Part shown: in pieces, positions 7,855-16,664 of the stretch
Numbering within the stretch: position 1 is the first letter of the stretch
Layout of the letters: each line of letters starts with the position of its first letter
Program-made: the position numbers and the translations under genes
Notes under the pieces: model-generated
Databases searched by the model: none
The model's input: only the letters and a program-made list of their open reading frames with translations
What the model was told of the DNA's origin: nothing
Assembly: GCF_001561955.1 (NCBI RefSeq)
Contig: NZ_CP014223.1
Span: 496,001-560,000, forward strand
Source of the DNA: Anaerotignum propionicum DSM 1682
GTDB lineage: Bacteria > Bacillota > Clostridia > Lachnospirales > Anaerotignaceae
DNA length: 64,000 bases
Direction: 5' to 3'

Positions 7855-8994
7855 ATGGATTTCAAATTAACAAAAACTCAAGTGCTTCAGCAAGAGTTGT
7901 TCAGAAAATTTGCTGAAACAGAAATCAAACCCATAGCAAAGGATATGGACGAGTCTGAAGAATATGATCAGGGCCTCGTTGCAAAGCTGCAGAAGGCTGG
8001 TATGTTCGGTATTCCTTACTCCAGAGAATACGGCGGCCAGGGCGCAGATGTTCTTACATACACATTGGCTATGGAAGAAGTATCTAAAGTTGACGCATCC
8101 ACAGGTATCACTCTTTCCGTTCATACATCTCTTTGCTGCCCTTGTATCAATGAATTCGGCACCGAAGCTCAGAAGCAGGAATTCTTAAGACCATTGGTTG
8201 ATGGTCATAAAGTTGGTTGCTTTGGTTTGACAGAGCCCGGCGCTGGTACAGATGCTTCCGGTGTTCGTACAGAAGCACTCAAAGATGGCGATGACTATAT
8301 CATCAATGGTACAAAGATCTTTACAACAAACTCCGGCTTTGCTGATACATTCATTGTATTTGCTTTGACAGACAAGACTTTGGGACCTAAAGGTATGTCC
8401 GCATTTATTTTGGATAGAACAATGCCTGGTATTACAGTAGGTGAAAATATTGAACGTATGGGTATCAGAGCTGCTTCCAACTGTGAAGTTGCTTACGAAA
8501 ACGTAAGAGTACCCGCAAGCAGATTGCTTGGTAAAGAAGGACAGGGCTACAAAATCGCTATGACAGCTCTTGCTGGCGGTCGTATCGGTATCGGTGCTCA
8601 GTCTGTAGGTATCGCTCAGGGCGCTATCGACGAAGCAATGAAGTATGTTAAAGAAAGAAAGCAGTTTGGCAAAACAATCAACAAGTTCCAGAACACACAG
8701 TTCAAACTTGCTGAATGCCAGACAAAAGTTGATGCTGCTAGATTGATGGTTTGGAGAGCAGCAACAGCGAAAGACAATCATGAAAATTTTGCTCCTTTGG
8801 CAGCTATGTGCAAGCTGTTTGGCTCTGAAGTAGCTAACGAAGTAACTAGAGTATGTGTTCAGCTGCTTGGTGGCTACGGTTACTGCCGCGAATACCCTGT
8901 AGAAAGAGCTATGCGTGACGCTAAGATTACAGAAATTTACGAAGGTACATCCGAAGCAATGAAGATGATTATCTCCGGCGCAATGAAGGTTTGA
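7855..8994 (+). CDS. bcd: Short-chain acyl-CoA dehydrogenase (butyryl-CoA dehydrogenase type)
   Basis: The 379-residue flavoprotein closely follows clostridial Bcd. It has an N-terminal helical domain (MDFKLTKTQ...), FAD/substrate motifs GCFGLTEPGAGTDASG and IINGTKIFTTN, the middle beta-domain, and a C-terminal helical domain with VQLLGGYGYCREYPVER and the catalytic base Glu363 in IYEGTSE. It reduces a short enoyl-CoA such as crotonyl-CoA, taking electrons from EtfAB; with Etf this can be coupled to ferredoxin reduction. etfB and etfA follow directly, but thl, crt and hbd are not here, so the exact acyl chain is inferred. The start is ATG after AGGAGG. The codons are strongly biased, as expected for high expression. 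Cytoplasmic. Confidence 0.93.
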   Translation: MDFKLTKTQVLQQELFRKFAETEIKPIAKDMDESEEYDQGLVAKLQKAGMFGIPYSREYGGQGADVLTYTLAMEEVSKVDASTGITLSVHTSLCCPCINEFGTEAQKQEFLRPLVDGHKVGCFGLTEPGAGTDASGVRTEALKDGDDYIINGTKIFTTNSGFADTFIVFALTDKTLGPKGMSAFILDRTMPGITVGENIERMGIRAASNCEVAYENVRVPASRLLGKEGQGYKIAMTALAGGRIGIGAQSVGIAQGAIDEAMKYVKERKQFGKTINKFQNTQFKLAECQTKVDAARLMVWRAATAKDNHENFAPLAAMCKLFGSEVANEVTRVCVQLLGGYGYCREYPVERAMRDAKITEIYEGTSEAMKMIISGAMKV

Positions 8995-9059
8995 TAAATA
9001 GTTTCTGAATCTAGATACGAAGCGAGATACTACTATATTTTGGAAGGAGAACAACTATA

Positions 9060-9851
9060 ATGAAAATCGTTGTATGTATTAAACAAGTACCAGACACAGT
9101 TGAAGTTAAAATCGATCCTAAAACAGGCACCCTGATTCGTGATGGTGTACCTTCTATCATTAACCATGATGACAAAACAGGTATCGAGGCTGCTCTTCAG
9201 TTGAAAGAACAATTGGGTGGCACTGTAACAGTTGTATCCATGGGACCTCCTCAGGCAGACGTTGCTTTGAGAGAAGCTTTGGCTATGGGTTGCGACGAAG
9301 CTTACCTTGTTTCCGCTAGAGAATTCGGTGGCTCCGATACATATGCTACATCCGGTATTTTGGCTGCAGCTTTAAAGAAAATCGGCTATGACTTGATTAT
9401 CACAGGCCGTCAGGCTATCGATGGTGACACAGCTCAGGTTGGTCCTCAGATTGGTGAAAAATTGCAGGTTCCTCAGGTTTCTTATGTTGAAGAAGTTCAG
9501 GAAGCTACAGAAGAATATGTTGTTGTTAAGAGACAGTTTGAAGATGGTTACCACATCATCAAAATCAAAACTCCTTGCTTATTGACAGCAATCGCTGAAT
9601 TGGCTACCCCTAGATACATGTCCGTAAAGGGTATCGTTGAAGCTTATGAAAAAGAAGTTAAAACTTTAGGTTTTGAAGATTTGAAAGCTGAACTTGAACT
9701 TGACATGATCGGTTTAAAGGGTTCCCCTACAAACGTATATCAGTCCTTCACAAAAGAAGTTAAGGGCGCTGGTACAATTCTGAAAGATCTGTCCGCAGAA
9801 GAGGCAGTTCAGGCTATTATCGACAAGTTGGAAGCTAAGTTTATCATCTAA
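9060..9851 (+). CDS. etfB: Electron transfer flavoprotein subunit beta
   Basis: The 263-residue protein has EtfB features: MKIVVCIKQVPDT at the start, an AALQLKEQLGGTVTVVSMG segment, LIITGRQAIDGDTAQVGP (nucleotide binding), the CLLTAIAEL region and ATPRYMSVKGI. With EtfA it carries FAD and passes electrons between NADH, ferredoxin and the acyl-CoA dehydrogenase encoded upstream. It starts at ATG 9060 after GAAGGAGA, 65 bases after bcd and 70 before etfA. Same operon and the same optimised codon use. The bifurcating type is plausible but was not proved from motifs. Confidence 0.95.
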   Translation: MKIVVCIKQVPDTVEVKIDPKTGTLIRDGVPSIINHDDKTGIEAALQLKEQLGGTVTVVSMGPPQADVALREALAMGCDEAYLVSAREFGGSDTYATSGILAAALKKIGYDLIITGRQAIDGDTAQVGPQIGEKLQVPQVSYVEEVQEATEEYVVVKRQFEDGYHIIKIKTPCLLTAIAELATPRYMSVKGIVEAYEKEVKTLGFEDLKAELELDMIGLKGSPTNVYQSFTKEVKGAGTILKDLSAEEAVQAIIDKLEAKFII

Positions 9852-9921
9852 TTTGCAAACAACTTTAATCGAGCAGAAAGAACTATATACTAAATTTGGA
9901 ATATAAGGAGGAAACCCTACA

Positions 9922-10974
9922 ATGAGTAAAGGTATTTTTGTAGTAATTGAACAGAGAAGCGGTAAAGTTCAGAACGTAGGTCTGGAACTTGTTGGCGAAT
10001 CCACCAGATTGAAAGAAGACCTCAAGGATGAAGTAGTTGCAGTCCTGTTGGGTCATGAAATTGAAGGTCAGGTTGACAAACTTTTCCACTACGGTGCAGA
10101 CAAGGTTATCCTTGTTGACAGCCCTTATTTGAAAGAGTATGTAACAGAGCCTTATACAAAAGCTATCACAGCAATCGTTAACGAATATGATCCCGAAATC
10201 ATGCTGTTTGGTGCATCTTCCATCGGTCGTGACGTGGCTCCTCGTGTAGCTAGCCGTGTAAAAACAGGTTTGGTTGCAGATACAACAGGCTTGAGAATGG
10301 CAAAGACAGAAGAAGAATTCGCGAAGGAAGCAGCTATGGGCTGTGAAGATCCTACAAGAGCACTTCTTATGACTCGTCCTGCATTCGGTGGTAACATCAT
10401 GGCAACATTGATGTGCCCTAGAACAAAACCTCAGATGGCAACAGTACGTCCTGGTGTTATGAAGAGAATTGCAAAAGACACAACAAGAACAGGCGAATTA
10501 ATCAAATTCAACGTTGATTTTACTGACGCTGATATGAACGTTGAAATTCTTGAAGTTGTAAAGGCTGACAAGAAGGCTGTTGACTTGACAGAAGCAAAAT
10601 TGATCGTATCCGGTGGCCGTGGTATCGGTGGTGCACAGGGCTTCGATTTAATCAGAGACGTAGCAGATGCATTGGGCGCAGAAGTTGGTTCTTCCAGAGC
10701 ATGTGTTGACGCTGGTTGGATTGAAAAAGATCGTCAGGTTGGCCAGACAGGTAAGACAGTACGCCCTGACCTGTACATGGCTTGTGGTATTTCCGGTGCA
10801 ATTCAGCACGTTGCAGGTATGGAGAACTCCGAATTGGTTATTTCCATCAACAAAAACGACACAGCTCCCATTTTCGAAGTTTCCGACTTGGGTATCGTTG
10901 GTGACGTTAAGGTTATCCTGCCTAAATTGGCTGATGCAGTCAGAAAATACAAAGCAGCAAAGGCTAACAACTAA
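9922..10974 (+). CDS. etfA: Electron transfer flavoprotein subunit alpha
   Basis: The 350-residue protein has the N-terminal EtfA domain (MSKGIFVVIEQRSGKVQNVG) and the C-terminal FAD-binding domain with VSGGRGIGG, then SRACVDAGWIEKDRQVGQTG and YMACGISGAIQHVAGM. It lacks the ferredoxin-like N-terminal extension seen in some EtfA fusions. It forms a heterodimer with EtfB and serves the Bcd-type dehydrogenase at the head of the operon. ATG 9922 follows AAGGAGG. The operon ends with a strong terminator 20 bases after the stop. Confidence 0.95.
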   Translation: MSKGIFVVIEQRSGKVQNVGLELVGESTRLKEDLKDEVVAVLLGHEIEGQVDKLFHYGADKVILVDSPYLKEYVTEPYTKAITAIVNEYDPEIMLFGASSIGRDVAPRVASRVKTGLVADTTGLRMAKTEEEFAKEAAMGCEDPTRALLMTRPAFGGNIMATLMCPRTKPQMATVRPGVMKRIAKDTTRTGELIKFNVDFTDADMNVEILEVVKADKKAVDLTEAKLIVSGGRGIGGAQGFDLIRDVADALGAEVGSSRACVDAGWIEKDRQVGQTGKTVRPDLYMACGISGAIQHVAGMENSELVISINKNDTAPIFEVSDLGIVGDVKVILPKLADAVRKYKAAKANN

Positions 10975-10995
10975 TTATTTTATAAATGTATCCAG

Positions 10996-11029
10996 AAGCT
11001 TCCTTTGGTTTCCAAAGGAAGCTTTTTTT
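10996..11029 (+). terminator. Terminator of bcd-etfBA
   Basis: AAGCTTCCTTTGG and its exact complement CCAAAGGAAGCTT form a 13-bp stem around TTT, followed by seven T. Confidence 0.95.
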
Positions 11030-11442
11030 GTTTGCTTTAGATTAATATCATTATCTGCTCAGAATATAGAGGCTTGGTTTTTTTCGGTCTTTTATGAATA
11101 CCCAAGGCCTTTTAGAAAACGCTTAATGGTAGCAAGAAGATTTTAGCATTTCAAAACGCCATTTAAAGCTGCAATTAGTGGTCCCTCATAGGGGCAAAAC
11201 TATATGATTCTATCTATAAAATCAGATAAAATATAAGAGCCTTCATCCAAGGAGTTGGTTGTGTTGTAATTGAATGAAAAGAAGGATTTCCTGATTAAGA
11301 AGTATTGGTAAAGTAAACAAAAAAATCAAATACAAATTTGTATAAAACAACTCACATTTGTAGCTATTTTTCTTGGATAGTAACCTCAATCGGAATCTTA
11401 AAATTTTCTAATGTCAAAGTAAAGCGAAAAATCCTGCAAAAA
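11030..11442. other. Intergenic region, nothing recognised
   Basis: AT-rich spacer between the etfA terminator and the promoter of the alarmone synthetase gene. Open frames here overlap the etfA reading or lack ribosome-binding sites. Confidence 0.5.
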
Positions 11443-11471
11443 TAGACATATTTCTTTACTTATGTTATACT
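11443..11471 (+). promoter_or_regulatory. Promoter for the small alarmone synthetase gene
   Basis: TAGACA (11443-11448), a 17-base spacer and TATACT (11466-11471). The gene starts 33 bases later. Confidence 0.65.
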
Positions 11472-11503
11472 GAAAATAATCTGAAGGAGAGGATTGAGCC
11501 GGA

Positions 11504-12184
11504 ATGAATTTGATGGAGCTGGATTATGATGCGAAAATGTTATCCATACAACCGGAAATAATTATAAGGGAAGCAAAACCTTTTATGGAATTGATGATGG
11601 AGTGCAAATGTGCTCTGATGGAAGTGGAGACAAAGCTAAATGTTTTGAACGCCGAGTTTGCTTTAAAATACAATAGAAATCCTTTTGAGTCCATTAAATC
11701 AAGAATAAAAAGCCCTATGAGTATTGTTGAGAAGTTGAAAAGAAAGGGTTATCCCCTTACTGTAGAAAGTATGGAGAGAAACCTATTTGATATTGCAGGG
11801 ATACGGGTAATTTGCTCCTTTGTAGATGATATTTATGCCATTGCTGCATTGTTGGTGCAACAGGATGACATTACATTATTAGAAGCAAAGGATTATATAA
11901 AGAGCCCTAAGGAGAACGGGTACCGTAGCTTACATCTTATTCTGGAGGTTCCTGTTTTCTTGGCAGAAAAGAAAAAACCTATGAAAGTGGAAGTGCAGTT
12001 TCGTACCATTGCCATGGATTTTTGGGCAAGTTTGGAGCATAAGTTAAAATATAAGAAGGATATTTCCGATGCAAAAGAGATTTTTGAAGAATTGCAGGAG
12101 TGTGCTGATATTATTAGTAATATGGATTTGAGAATGCAAGAAATTCGAAACCGAATTGAAGAAAGAGAGGATACAAACCCATAA
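11504..12184 (+). CDS. Small alarmone synthetase (RelQ-like GTP pyrophosphokinase)
   Basis: The 226-residue protein is a single RelA/SpoT nucleotidyltransferase domain without the hydrolase, TGS or ACT domains of long Rel proteins. Visible motifs are the PFESIKSRIKSPMSIVEKLKRKG substrate region, DIAGIRVICSFVDDIY, SPKENGYRSLHL and the catalytic-strand VEVQFRTIAMDFWASLEHKLKYK. It makes (p)ppGpp from ATP and GTP/GDP in the cytoplasm. Its size and motifs match the RelQ/YjbM group. It has its own promoter and is followed by a terminator near 12408. A second, longer synthetase of the same family is at 62713-63522. The start is ATG 11504 after GAAGGAGAGG. Confidence 0.92.
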   Translation: MNLMELDYDAKMLSIQPEIIIREAKPFMELMMECKCALMEVETKLNVLNAEFALKYNRNPFESIKSRIKSPMSIVEKLKRKGYPLTVESMERNLFDIAGIRVICSFVDDIYAIAALLVQQDDITLLEAKDYIKSPKENGYRSLHLILEVPVFLAEKKKPMKVEVQFRTIAMDFWASLEHKLKYKKDISDAKEIFEELQECADIISNMDLRMQEIRNRIEEREDTNP

Positions 12185-12407
12185 GCCATGAAACCTAGTG
12201 TATCTTTTTGAATCTAGTTTTAAGAGTAAGTTATTTCCATAGGCATTCTCTAAAGAGGTATTTTGGGTCAAAAAAAGAGAAAATTATTTCCAAGACTTGT
12301 TGTGAAAAACTCACAAAATGATGTTTTTGCTCAAAAAATATATTTAGAATGTGCTACTAAGAGAGCTGCATGTTTATCTCTAAAAAACCAAGATAGGTAC
12401 AATTGAA

Positions 12408-12440
12408 ACAGATATATGTTTATATCTGTTTTTTATTTTG
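12408..12440 (+). terminator. Terminator after the alarmone synthetase gene
   Basis: AACAGATATA-TGTT-TATATCTGTT hairpin followed by TTTTATTTT. It lies about 220 bases after the stop codon. Confidence 0.75.
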
Positions 12441-12460
12441 CGAATTTTGGGGAGAATCTG

Positions 12461-12589
12461 ATGTTTTTGCGGAAGAAAAATGGAATAGCACGACAGCGTT
12501 TGACAGAAAGTGCAGGGCCCCCGTGGTATATTTTGGACAAGCAGAAAGTCTTTGGAGGAAAGCCAAAGAAACATGCCAGCGGATTTTGA
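12461..12589 (+). CDS. Possible small basic protein, 42 residues
   Basis: ATG 12461 follows TTGGGGAGAATCTG, a reasonable ribosome-binding site. The 42-residue product begins MFLRKKNGIARQRLTESAG and ends PKKHASGF. It is strongly basic, with a PPWYILDKQKVFGGKPKK stretch. It lies between a terminator and the next gene, 19 bases before the LysM protein, so it would be the first gene of that transcript. Not recognised; the non-random spacing and ribosome-binding site are the only support. Confidence 0.4.
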   Translation: MFLRKKNGIARQRLTESAGPPWYILDKQKVFGGKPKKHASGF

Positions 12590-12608
12590 ATAAAAGGGAG
12601 GATACACA

Positions 12609-13784
12609 ATGCGGCAGTATTATGACGGAGATATGAATTTGTATGACTATGGCGTAGATGAGGGAGCCTCAATTTTGCCAGAGAAAACAAAGCAAATGGG
12701 TGCACTGGAAAGTCAAATACGAATCTACATTGAAGATTACGTGCATACATATTTATATCAATATGGCAAAAGCGGTGGAGGTAAGGAAAAAACAGCAGCC
12801 TTAGTAGGGCGGCACTTGGAGATTAACGGTGAGGAATCCGTAATTATTTCCGGTGCAATTCAAAGTAAGGATATACCACAGAAAAGTGGTGCAGAAGGTT
12901 TTAGTGAAGAAACGTGGGAATATATTGGCAGTCAGATGGAAACCTATTTTAAAGGAATGAGCTTGGTAGGTTGGGCCCATTTGCAGCCTGGCTTTGGTTC
13001 TTTTCTGATGGCAAAGGACGAGCTGTTTCATGAGGAGTTTTTTAAGGAAAACTGGCAAGTTTTATTTGTCATTGACAGCTTGGATAAAATGGATACATTT
13101 TATATATACAACGAGGAAGGAAGAGGATTAAGGCAGTCAAGGGGTTATTTTGTTTATTACGACAAAAACAGGGAAATGCAGGAATATATGCTGGACAACA
13201 GCACAGTATATCCAAAAGAGGATTTATCGGCGATGGCTATGGAGGAAAGTTTTCCGGAAGAGGAAATGGAGAACGGCTTTGAACGTAAAAAGCGCAGGCC
13301 AAGACCGGAAGAGCGGATGGATGCGGCAAAGGAAATTCGCAGAGTTTTACAGAAAAGAGCAAAAGAGGCGGAAGAGGTACAAAAAGGAAAATATACTATG
13401 CTGGCGGGAATAAGCGGTGCCCTCTGCGTTGTTTGTTTGTGTATGGGATTTGCCTTAATGAGTAATATGACCCGTTTGAGGAGCTTGGAAGGGGAAATTT
13501 TAATGGTGCAAAGCTCTTACCAAAAGCTGGAGGAGAGTATTGAAGGCGTCAAGGTGCAGGCGGCATTTGCGGCAGAGCCCAAGGTTGAGGAAGAGCCAAA
13601 GGCAGAACCCAAAAAGGAAAAGGAAGCAGTTGAAACTTGGTACACAGTAGAAGCCGGTGATAGCTTAGGTTATATCAGTAGAAAATACTATGGTGATAAT
13701 AGCGGTGTGAATAAAATCATCCAGGCAAATGAACTGGAAAATGCAGATATGATTTTCGCGGGACAGTCTCTATTGATACCATAA
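12609..13784 (+). CDS. Membrane LysM protein with N-terminal degenerate MPN/JAMM-like domain
   Basis: The 391-residue protein has three parts. Residues about 30-180 look like an MPN (JAB/Mov34) domain: ESVIISGAIQ, then LVGWAHLQPGFGSFLMAKDELF, then WQVLFVIDSLDKMDTFYIY. Aligned to the JAMM pattern H-x-H-x7-S-x2-D, His124 and Asp137 are kept but the second His is Gln126 and the Ser is Met134. Metal-dependent peptidase activity is therefore unlikely. After a charged linker comes one transmembrane helix (about 262-285, ISGALCVVCLCMGFALM), a short coiled coil, an acidic PKVEEEPKAEP linker and a C-terminal LysM (TWYTVEAGDSLGYISRKYYG, to LLIP). This suggests an inside MPN-like sensor tethered to peptidoglycan outside. 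ATG 12609 follows GGGAGG. Confidence 0.7.
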   Translation: MRQYYDGDMNLYDYGVDEGASILPEKTKQMGALESQIRIYIEDYVHTYLYQYGKSGGGKEKTAALVGRHLEINGEESVIISGAIQSKDIPQKSGAEGFSEETWEYIGSQMETYFKGMSLVGWAHLQPGFGSFLMAKDELFHEEFFKENWQVLFVIDSLDKMDTFYIYNEEGRGLRQSRGYFVYYDKNREMQEYMLDNSTVYPKEDLSAMAMEESFPEEEMENGFERKKRRPRPEERMDAAKEIRRVLQKRAKEAEEVQKGKYTMLAGISGALCVVCLCMGFALMSNMTRLRSLEGEILMVQSSYQKLEESIEGVKVQAAFAAEPKVEEEPKAEPKKEKEAVETWYTVEAGDSLGYISRKYYGDNSGVNKIIQANELENADMIFAGQSLLIP

Positions 13785-14070
13785 TAAAGTTTTTATTTTG
13801 TTAATTATTATAAGAAAAAAATTGGGGAGTAATTTTTATTCAGGTTTCAAAAGCAATTATATTTCGTTTTTTCATTGTTTTTGCCGAGTAAATACCCAAG
13901 GAATCTTTTCATTAAAATACAAAGCTTATTTTTAAAGTTGCTCCAGAGTGGGAAATTACTATACACCGAAAAGATCGGATATTACAAAAAAATGTTGCGA
14001 TATCAAAAATAATGTGATACAATACTAATGCTGTTTTAAGTGGATAAGACTCAGAATAATGAGCAAAATA
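13785..14070. other. Intergenic region upstream of secG
   Basis: AT-rich. A likely -10 (TACAAT/TACTAA area near 14019-14028) precedes secG, but I could not fix a -35 with confidence. No gene seen. Confidence 0.4.
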
Positions 14071-14086
14071 TATAGGAGGATTTGAA

Positions 14087-14329
14087 ATGACAACAATTGG
14101 TATGGTGTTAACAGGCATTTTAGCTGTTTTGGCAGTAGTATTGAGCATAATTATTTTGATGCAGTCTAAGCGTTCTGCAGGCTTGGGCGCGATTAGCGGC
14201 GGTGGCAGCAGTGATACTTACTGGAGTAAGAACAAAGGTCATTCGGTAGAAGGTGCGTTAGAGAAGTACACAAAGATTGGTGGCGCCCTTTTTATGATAC
14301 TTGCTTTTGTGATTAATTTGGTTGGCTAA
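14087..14329 (+). CDS. secG: Protein translocase subunit SecG
   Basis: The 80-residue protein has two transmembrane helices (TIGMVLTGILAVLAVVLSIIILMQ and IGGALFMILAFVINLVG) separated by the conserved loop with QSKRSAGLGAISGGGSSDTYWSKNKG. SecG is the small accessory subunit of the SecYEG channel. ATG 14087 follows ATAGGAGG. rnr lies 70 bases downstream beyond a terminator; the secG-rnr order is the usual Firmicute one. Confidence 0.96.
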   Translation: MTTIGMVLTGILAVLAVVLSIIILMQSKRSAGLGAISGGGSSDTYWSKNKGHSVEGALEKYTKIGGALFMILAFVINLVG

Positions 14330-14336
14330 ACGATGG

Positions 14337-14363
14337 GAGATGCAGAAGTGCATCTCTTTTTTT
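14337..14363 (+). terminator. Terminator between secG and rnr
   Basis: GAGATGCA-GAAG-TGCATCTC with a GAAG tetraloop, followed by seven T. Confidence 0.92.
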
Positions 14364-14399
14364 GTAAACAAATGAATTGGATAAAAATAGGAGGTATTT

Positions 14400-16541
14400 A
14401 TGGAATTGAATCATATTTTAGAAGAAAGAAAAGAAAAGCTCCTTGGTTATATTACGAGTGAAGAGTATATTCCCTTAAAGCGCAGAGAGATTCGTCAGAT
14501 GCTTTCTGTGCCGGACGGTGATAAAGAGATATTTGAAGGGTTGCTAGGGGAGCTCATCGCAGAGGGTAAGGTAGTGGAAACAAAGAAAGGAAAGCTTATG
14601 GCGCCAAAGGCCTTAAATATGTCCACAGGGGTTTTTACAGGTCATGCAAAGGGCTTTGGGTTTGTGACCCCTGACGAAGGTGGAGCGGATATATTTATTC
14701 CTGCAAATGAAACTGCTAGTGCTATGCAAAAGGACAGGGTCTTATATAAGGTAATAAACCAAGGTGAGGGAGACAAAAAAGCAGATGGCGTAATTATAAA
14801 GGTTCTGGAGCGAGGGATTGTTCGAGTTGTTGGCCTTTATGAACAAAGCAAGGGCTTTGGTTTTGTTATTGCAGATGACAAGAAGTTTGCCAAGGATATT
14901 TTTATTGCTAAGGAAAATGCCAAAGGTGCGGTGAGCGGCCATAAGGTTGTTGTTGAAATCATTAGCTATGGAGAGGAAAGAAGAAATCCGGAAGGAAAGA
15001 TTGTAGAAATATTAGGCCACGTGAACGATCCCGGGGTGGATATTCTTTCTGTCATTCGCCGCTTTGATTTGGCAATAGAGTTTCCTGAAAAGGTTTATCA
15101 GGAAATTGAAAAGCAAGCAACAGAGGTTTTGGAAAAAGACAAAGAGGGCAGAGAGGACTTTCGAAGCCTTCTCACCATTACCATTGATGGGGAGGATGCC
15201 AAGGATTTAGATGATGCTGTATCATTAACAAAAATGGAGAATGGGAACTATTGGTTAGGGGTGCATATTGCCGATGTAACTCATTACGTTCGTGAGCATA
15301 CAGCCTTGGATCAGGAGGCATACGCCAGAGGTACCAGCGTTTATTTGGTTGATCGAGTGATTCCCATGTTACCCCATAAGTTGAGCAATGGCATTTGCTC
15401 CTTAAATCCTGAAACGGACAGATTAACATTAAGCTGTATGATGGAAATAGACCCGAAGGGAAATGTAGTTTCCCACAAAATTTGTGAATCTATGATATAT
15501 TCTGATTTTCGTATGACTTATACGGCGGTTCGAGAAATTATTGAGGACAAGACTCCTGAGCTTTTGGAAAAGTACGCTGAAATTGTGCCTATGCTGACCT
15601 TAATGAATGAGCTTAGGCAGATTTTAGGTGAAAAGAGAATGAAGCGAGGATCGGTAAACTTTGACTTGCCAGAGTCTAAAATTATTTTAGATGAGCGAGG
15701 AAAGCCCATTGAAATTCGACCTTATGAAAGAAGTATTGCAACAAATTTGATAGAGGAATTTATGTTGGTTTGTAACGAAACTGTTGCTGAGAATGCTTTT
15801 TGGCAAGAGATTCCATTCATGTATCGTACTCATTTAGAGCCGGACGAAGAAAAGCTTAAAAAAATGGAGCAATTCATTCGTGGCTTTGGGTATCATCTGA
15901 AGAAAAAAGACGGCGAGATCCATCCAAGAGAGATTCAAAGGGTTTTGCAAGAAGCAGAAGGAACAGAGCAGGAGCGAATCATAACCAGAATGGTTTTGCG
16001 CAGCATGATGCAGGCTCGCTATGCTGCAGATAATCTCGGGCATTTTGGGCTGGCGGCAAAATATTATTGCCACTTTACTTCACCCATTCGCCGTTATCCT
16101 GATTTGCAAATTCATAGGCTTTTAAAGAAGATGCTTCATGGGGAGCTGGGAGAGACTCAAACAAGAGAGTATCATAAAAAGATGCCTGATATGGCTCTAC
16201 ATTGCTCGAGGAGAGAGCGTATTGCAGACGAAGCTGAACGAGATACAGAGCAGTTGAAAAAGGTTGAATTCATGTCGGATAAAATTGGCCAAGTTTTTCA
16301 GGGCATTATCTCCGGCGTAACCAATTGGGGAATTTATGTGGAGTTGCCAAACACCATTGAAGGAATGGTGTCGCTGGCAATGCTGGACGACGATTATTAT
16401 GAGTTTAATGATAAAAGTATGATGGTCTTTGGAAAAAGGACTGGAAAAAGTTACCGTTTGGGAGATAAGGTAACAGTTGTTGTTGCCAAGGTTTCAAAAG
16501 AGCTTGGAACCATTGATTTTTTATTTGAAGAGGAAGAATAA
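14400..16541 (+). CDS. rnr: Ribonuclease R
   Basis: The 713-residue protein has the RNase R layout. It runs from an N-terminal helical RNA-binding part, through cold-shock domains (TGHAKGFGFVTPDEGG and VGLYEQSKGFGFVIADDKKFAKDIF), to the RNB catalytic domain with TIDGEDAKDLDDAVSL (the Asp cluster that binds Mg) and HYCHFTSPIRRYPDL-type motif (here YYCHFTSPIRRYPDL). A C-terminal S1 domain follows (GQVFQGIISGVTNWGIYVEL). It degrades structured RNA 3' to 5' and takes part in trans-translation and RNA quality control. The basic C-terminal tail usual in many homologues is short here. The smpB gene that often follows is not present; a terminator closes the unit. ATG 14400 after AGGAGG. Confidence 0.96.
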   Translation: MELNHILEERKEKLLGYITSEEYIPLKRREIRQMLSVPDGDKEIFEGLLGELIAEGKVVETKKGKLMAPKALNMSTGVFTGHAKGFGFVTPDEGGADIFIPANETASAMQKDRVLYKVINQGEGDKKADGVIIKVLERGIVRVVGLYEQSKGFGFVIADDKKFAKDIFIAKENAKGAVSGHKVVVEIISYGEERRNPEGKIVEILGHVNDPGVDILSVIRRFDLAIEFPEKVYQEIEKQATEVLEKDKEGREDFRSLLTITIDGEDAKDLDDAVSLTKMENGNYWLGVHIADVTHYVREHTALDQEAYARGTSVYLVDRVIPMLPHKLSNGICSLNPETDRLTLSCMMEIDPKGNVVSHKICESMIYSDFRMTYTAVREIIEDKTPELLEKYAEIVPMLTLMNELRQILGEKRMKRGSVNFDLPESKIILDERGKPIEIRPYERSIATNLIEEFMLVCNETVAENAFWQEIPFMYRTHLEPDEEKLKKMEQFIRGFGYHLKKKDGEIHPREIQRVLQEAEGTEQERIITRMVLRSMMQARYAADNLGHFGLAAKYYCHFTSPIRRYPDLQIHRLLKKMLHGELGETQTREYHKKMPDMALHCSRRERIADEAERDTEQLKKVEFMSDKIGQVFQGIISGVTNWGIYVELPNTIEGMVSLAMLDDDYYEFNDKSMMVFGKRTGKSYRLGDKVTVVVAKVSKELGTIDFLFEEEE

Positions 16542-16545
16542 AAAG

Positions 16546-16584
16546 AAAGCCTGTATGCGAGATGTTTCGCAATGCAGGCTTTTT
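16546..16584 (+). terminator. Terminator of rnr
   Basis: AAAGCCTG...CAGGCTTTTT stem with an inner TGCGA/TCGCA stem, ending in a T-run. Confidence 0.85.
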
Positions 16585-16664
16585 ATGTGCAATGAAAATA
16601 TAACATTATAAATGGAATAAAGCGAACTGCTTTGGCAAACTTATGTAAATAAGGAAGGAATGTC

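Noticed and set aside
8185-9054. 289-codon open frame on the minus strand, antisense to bcd
   Set aside because: It is a mirror of the strongly biased codons of bcd; the product is Cys/Ser/Phe-rich low-complexity sequence without domain, and there is no ribosome-binding site.
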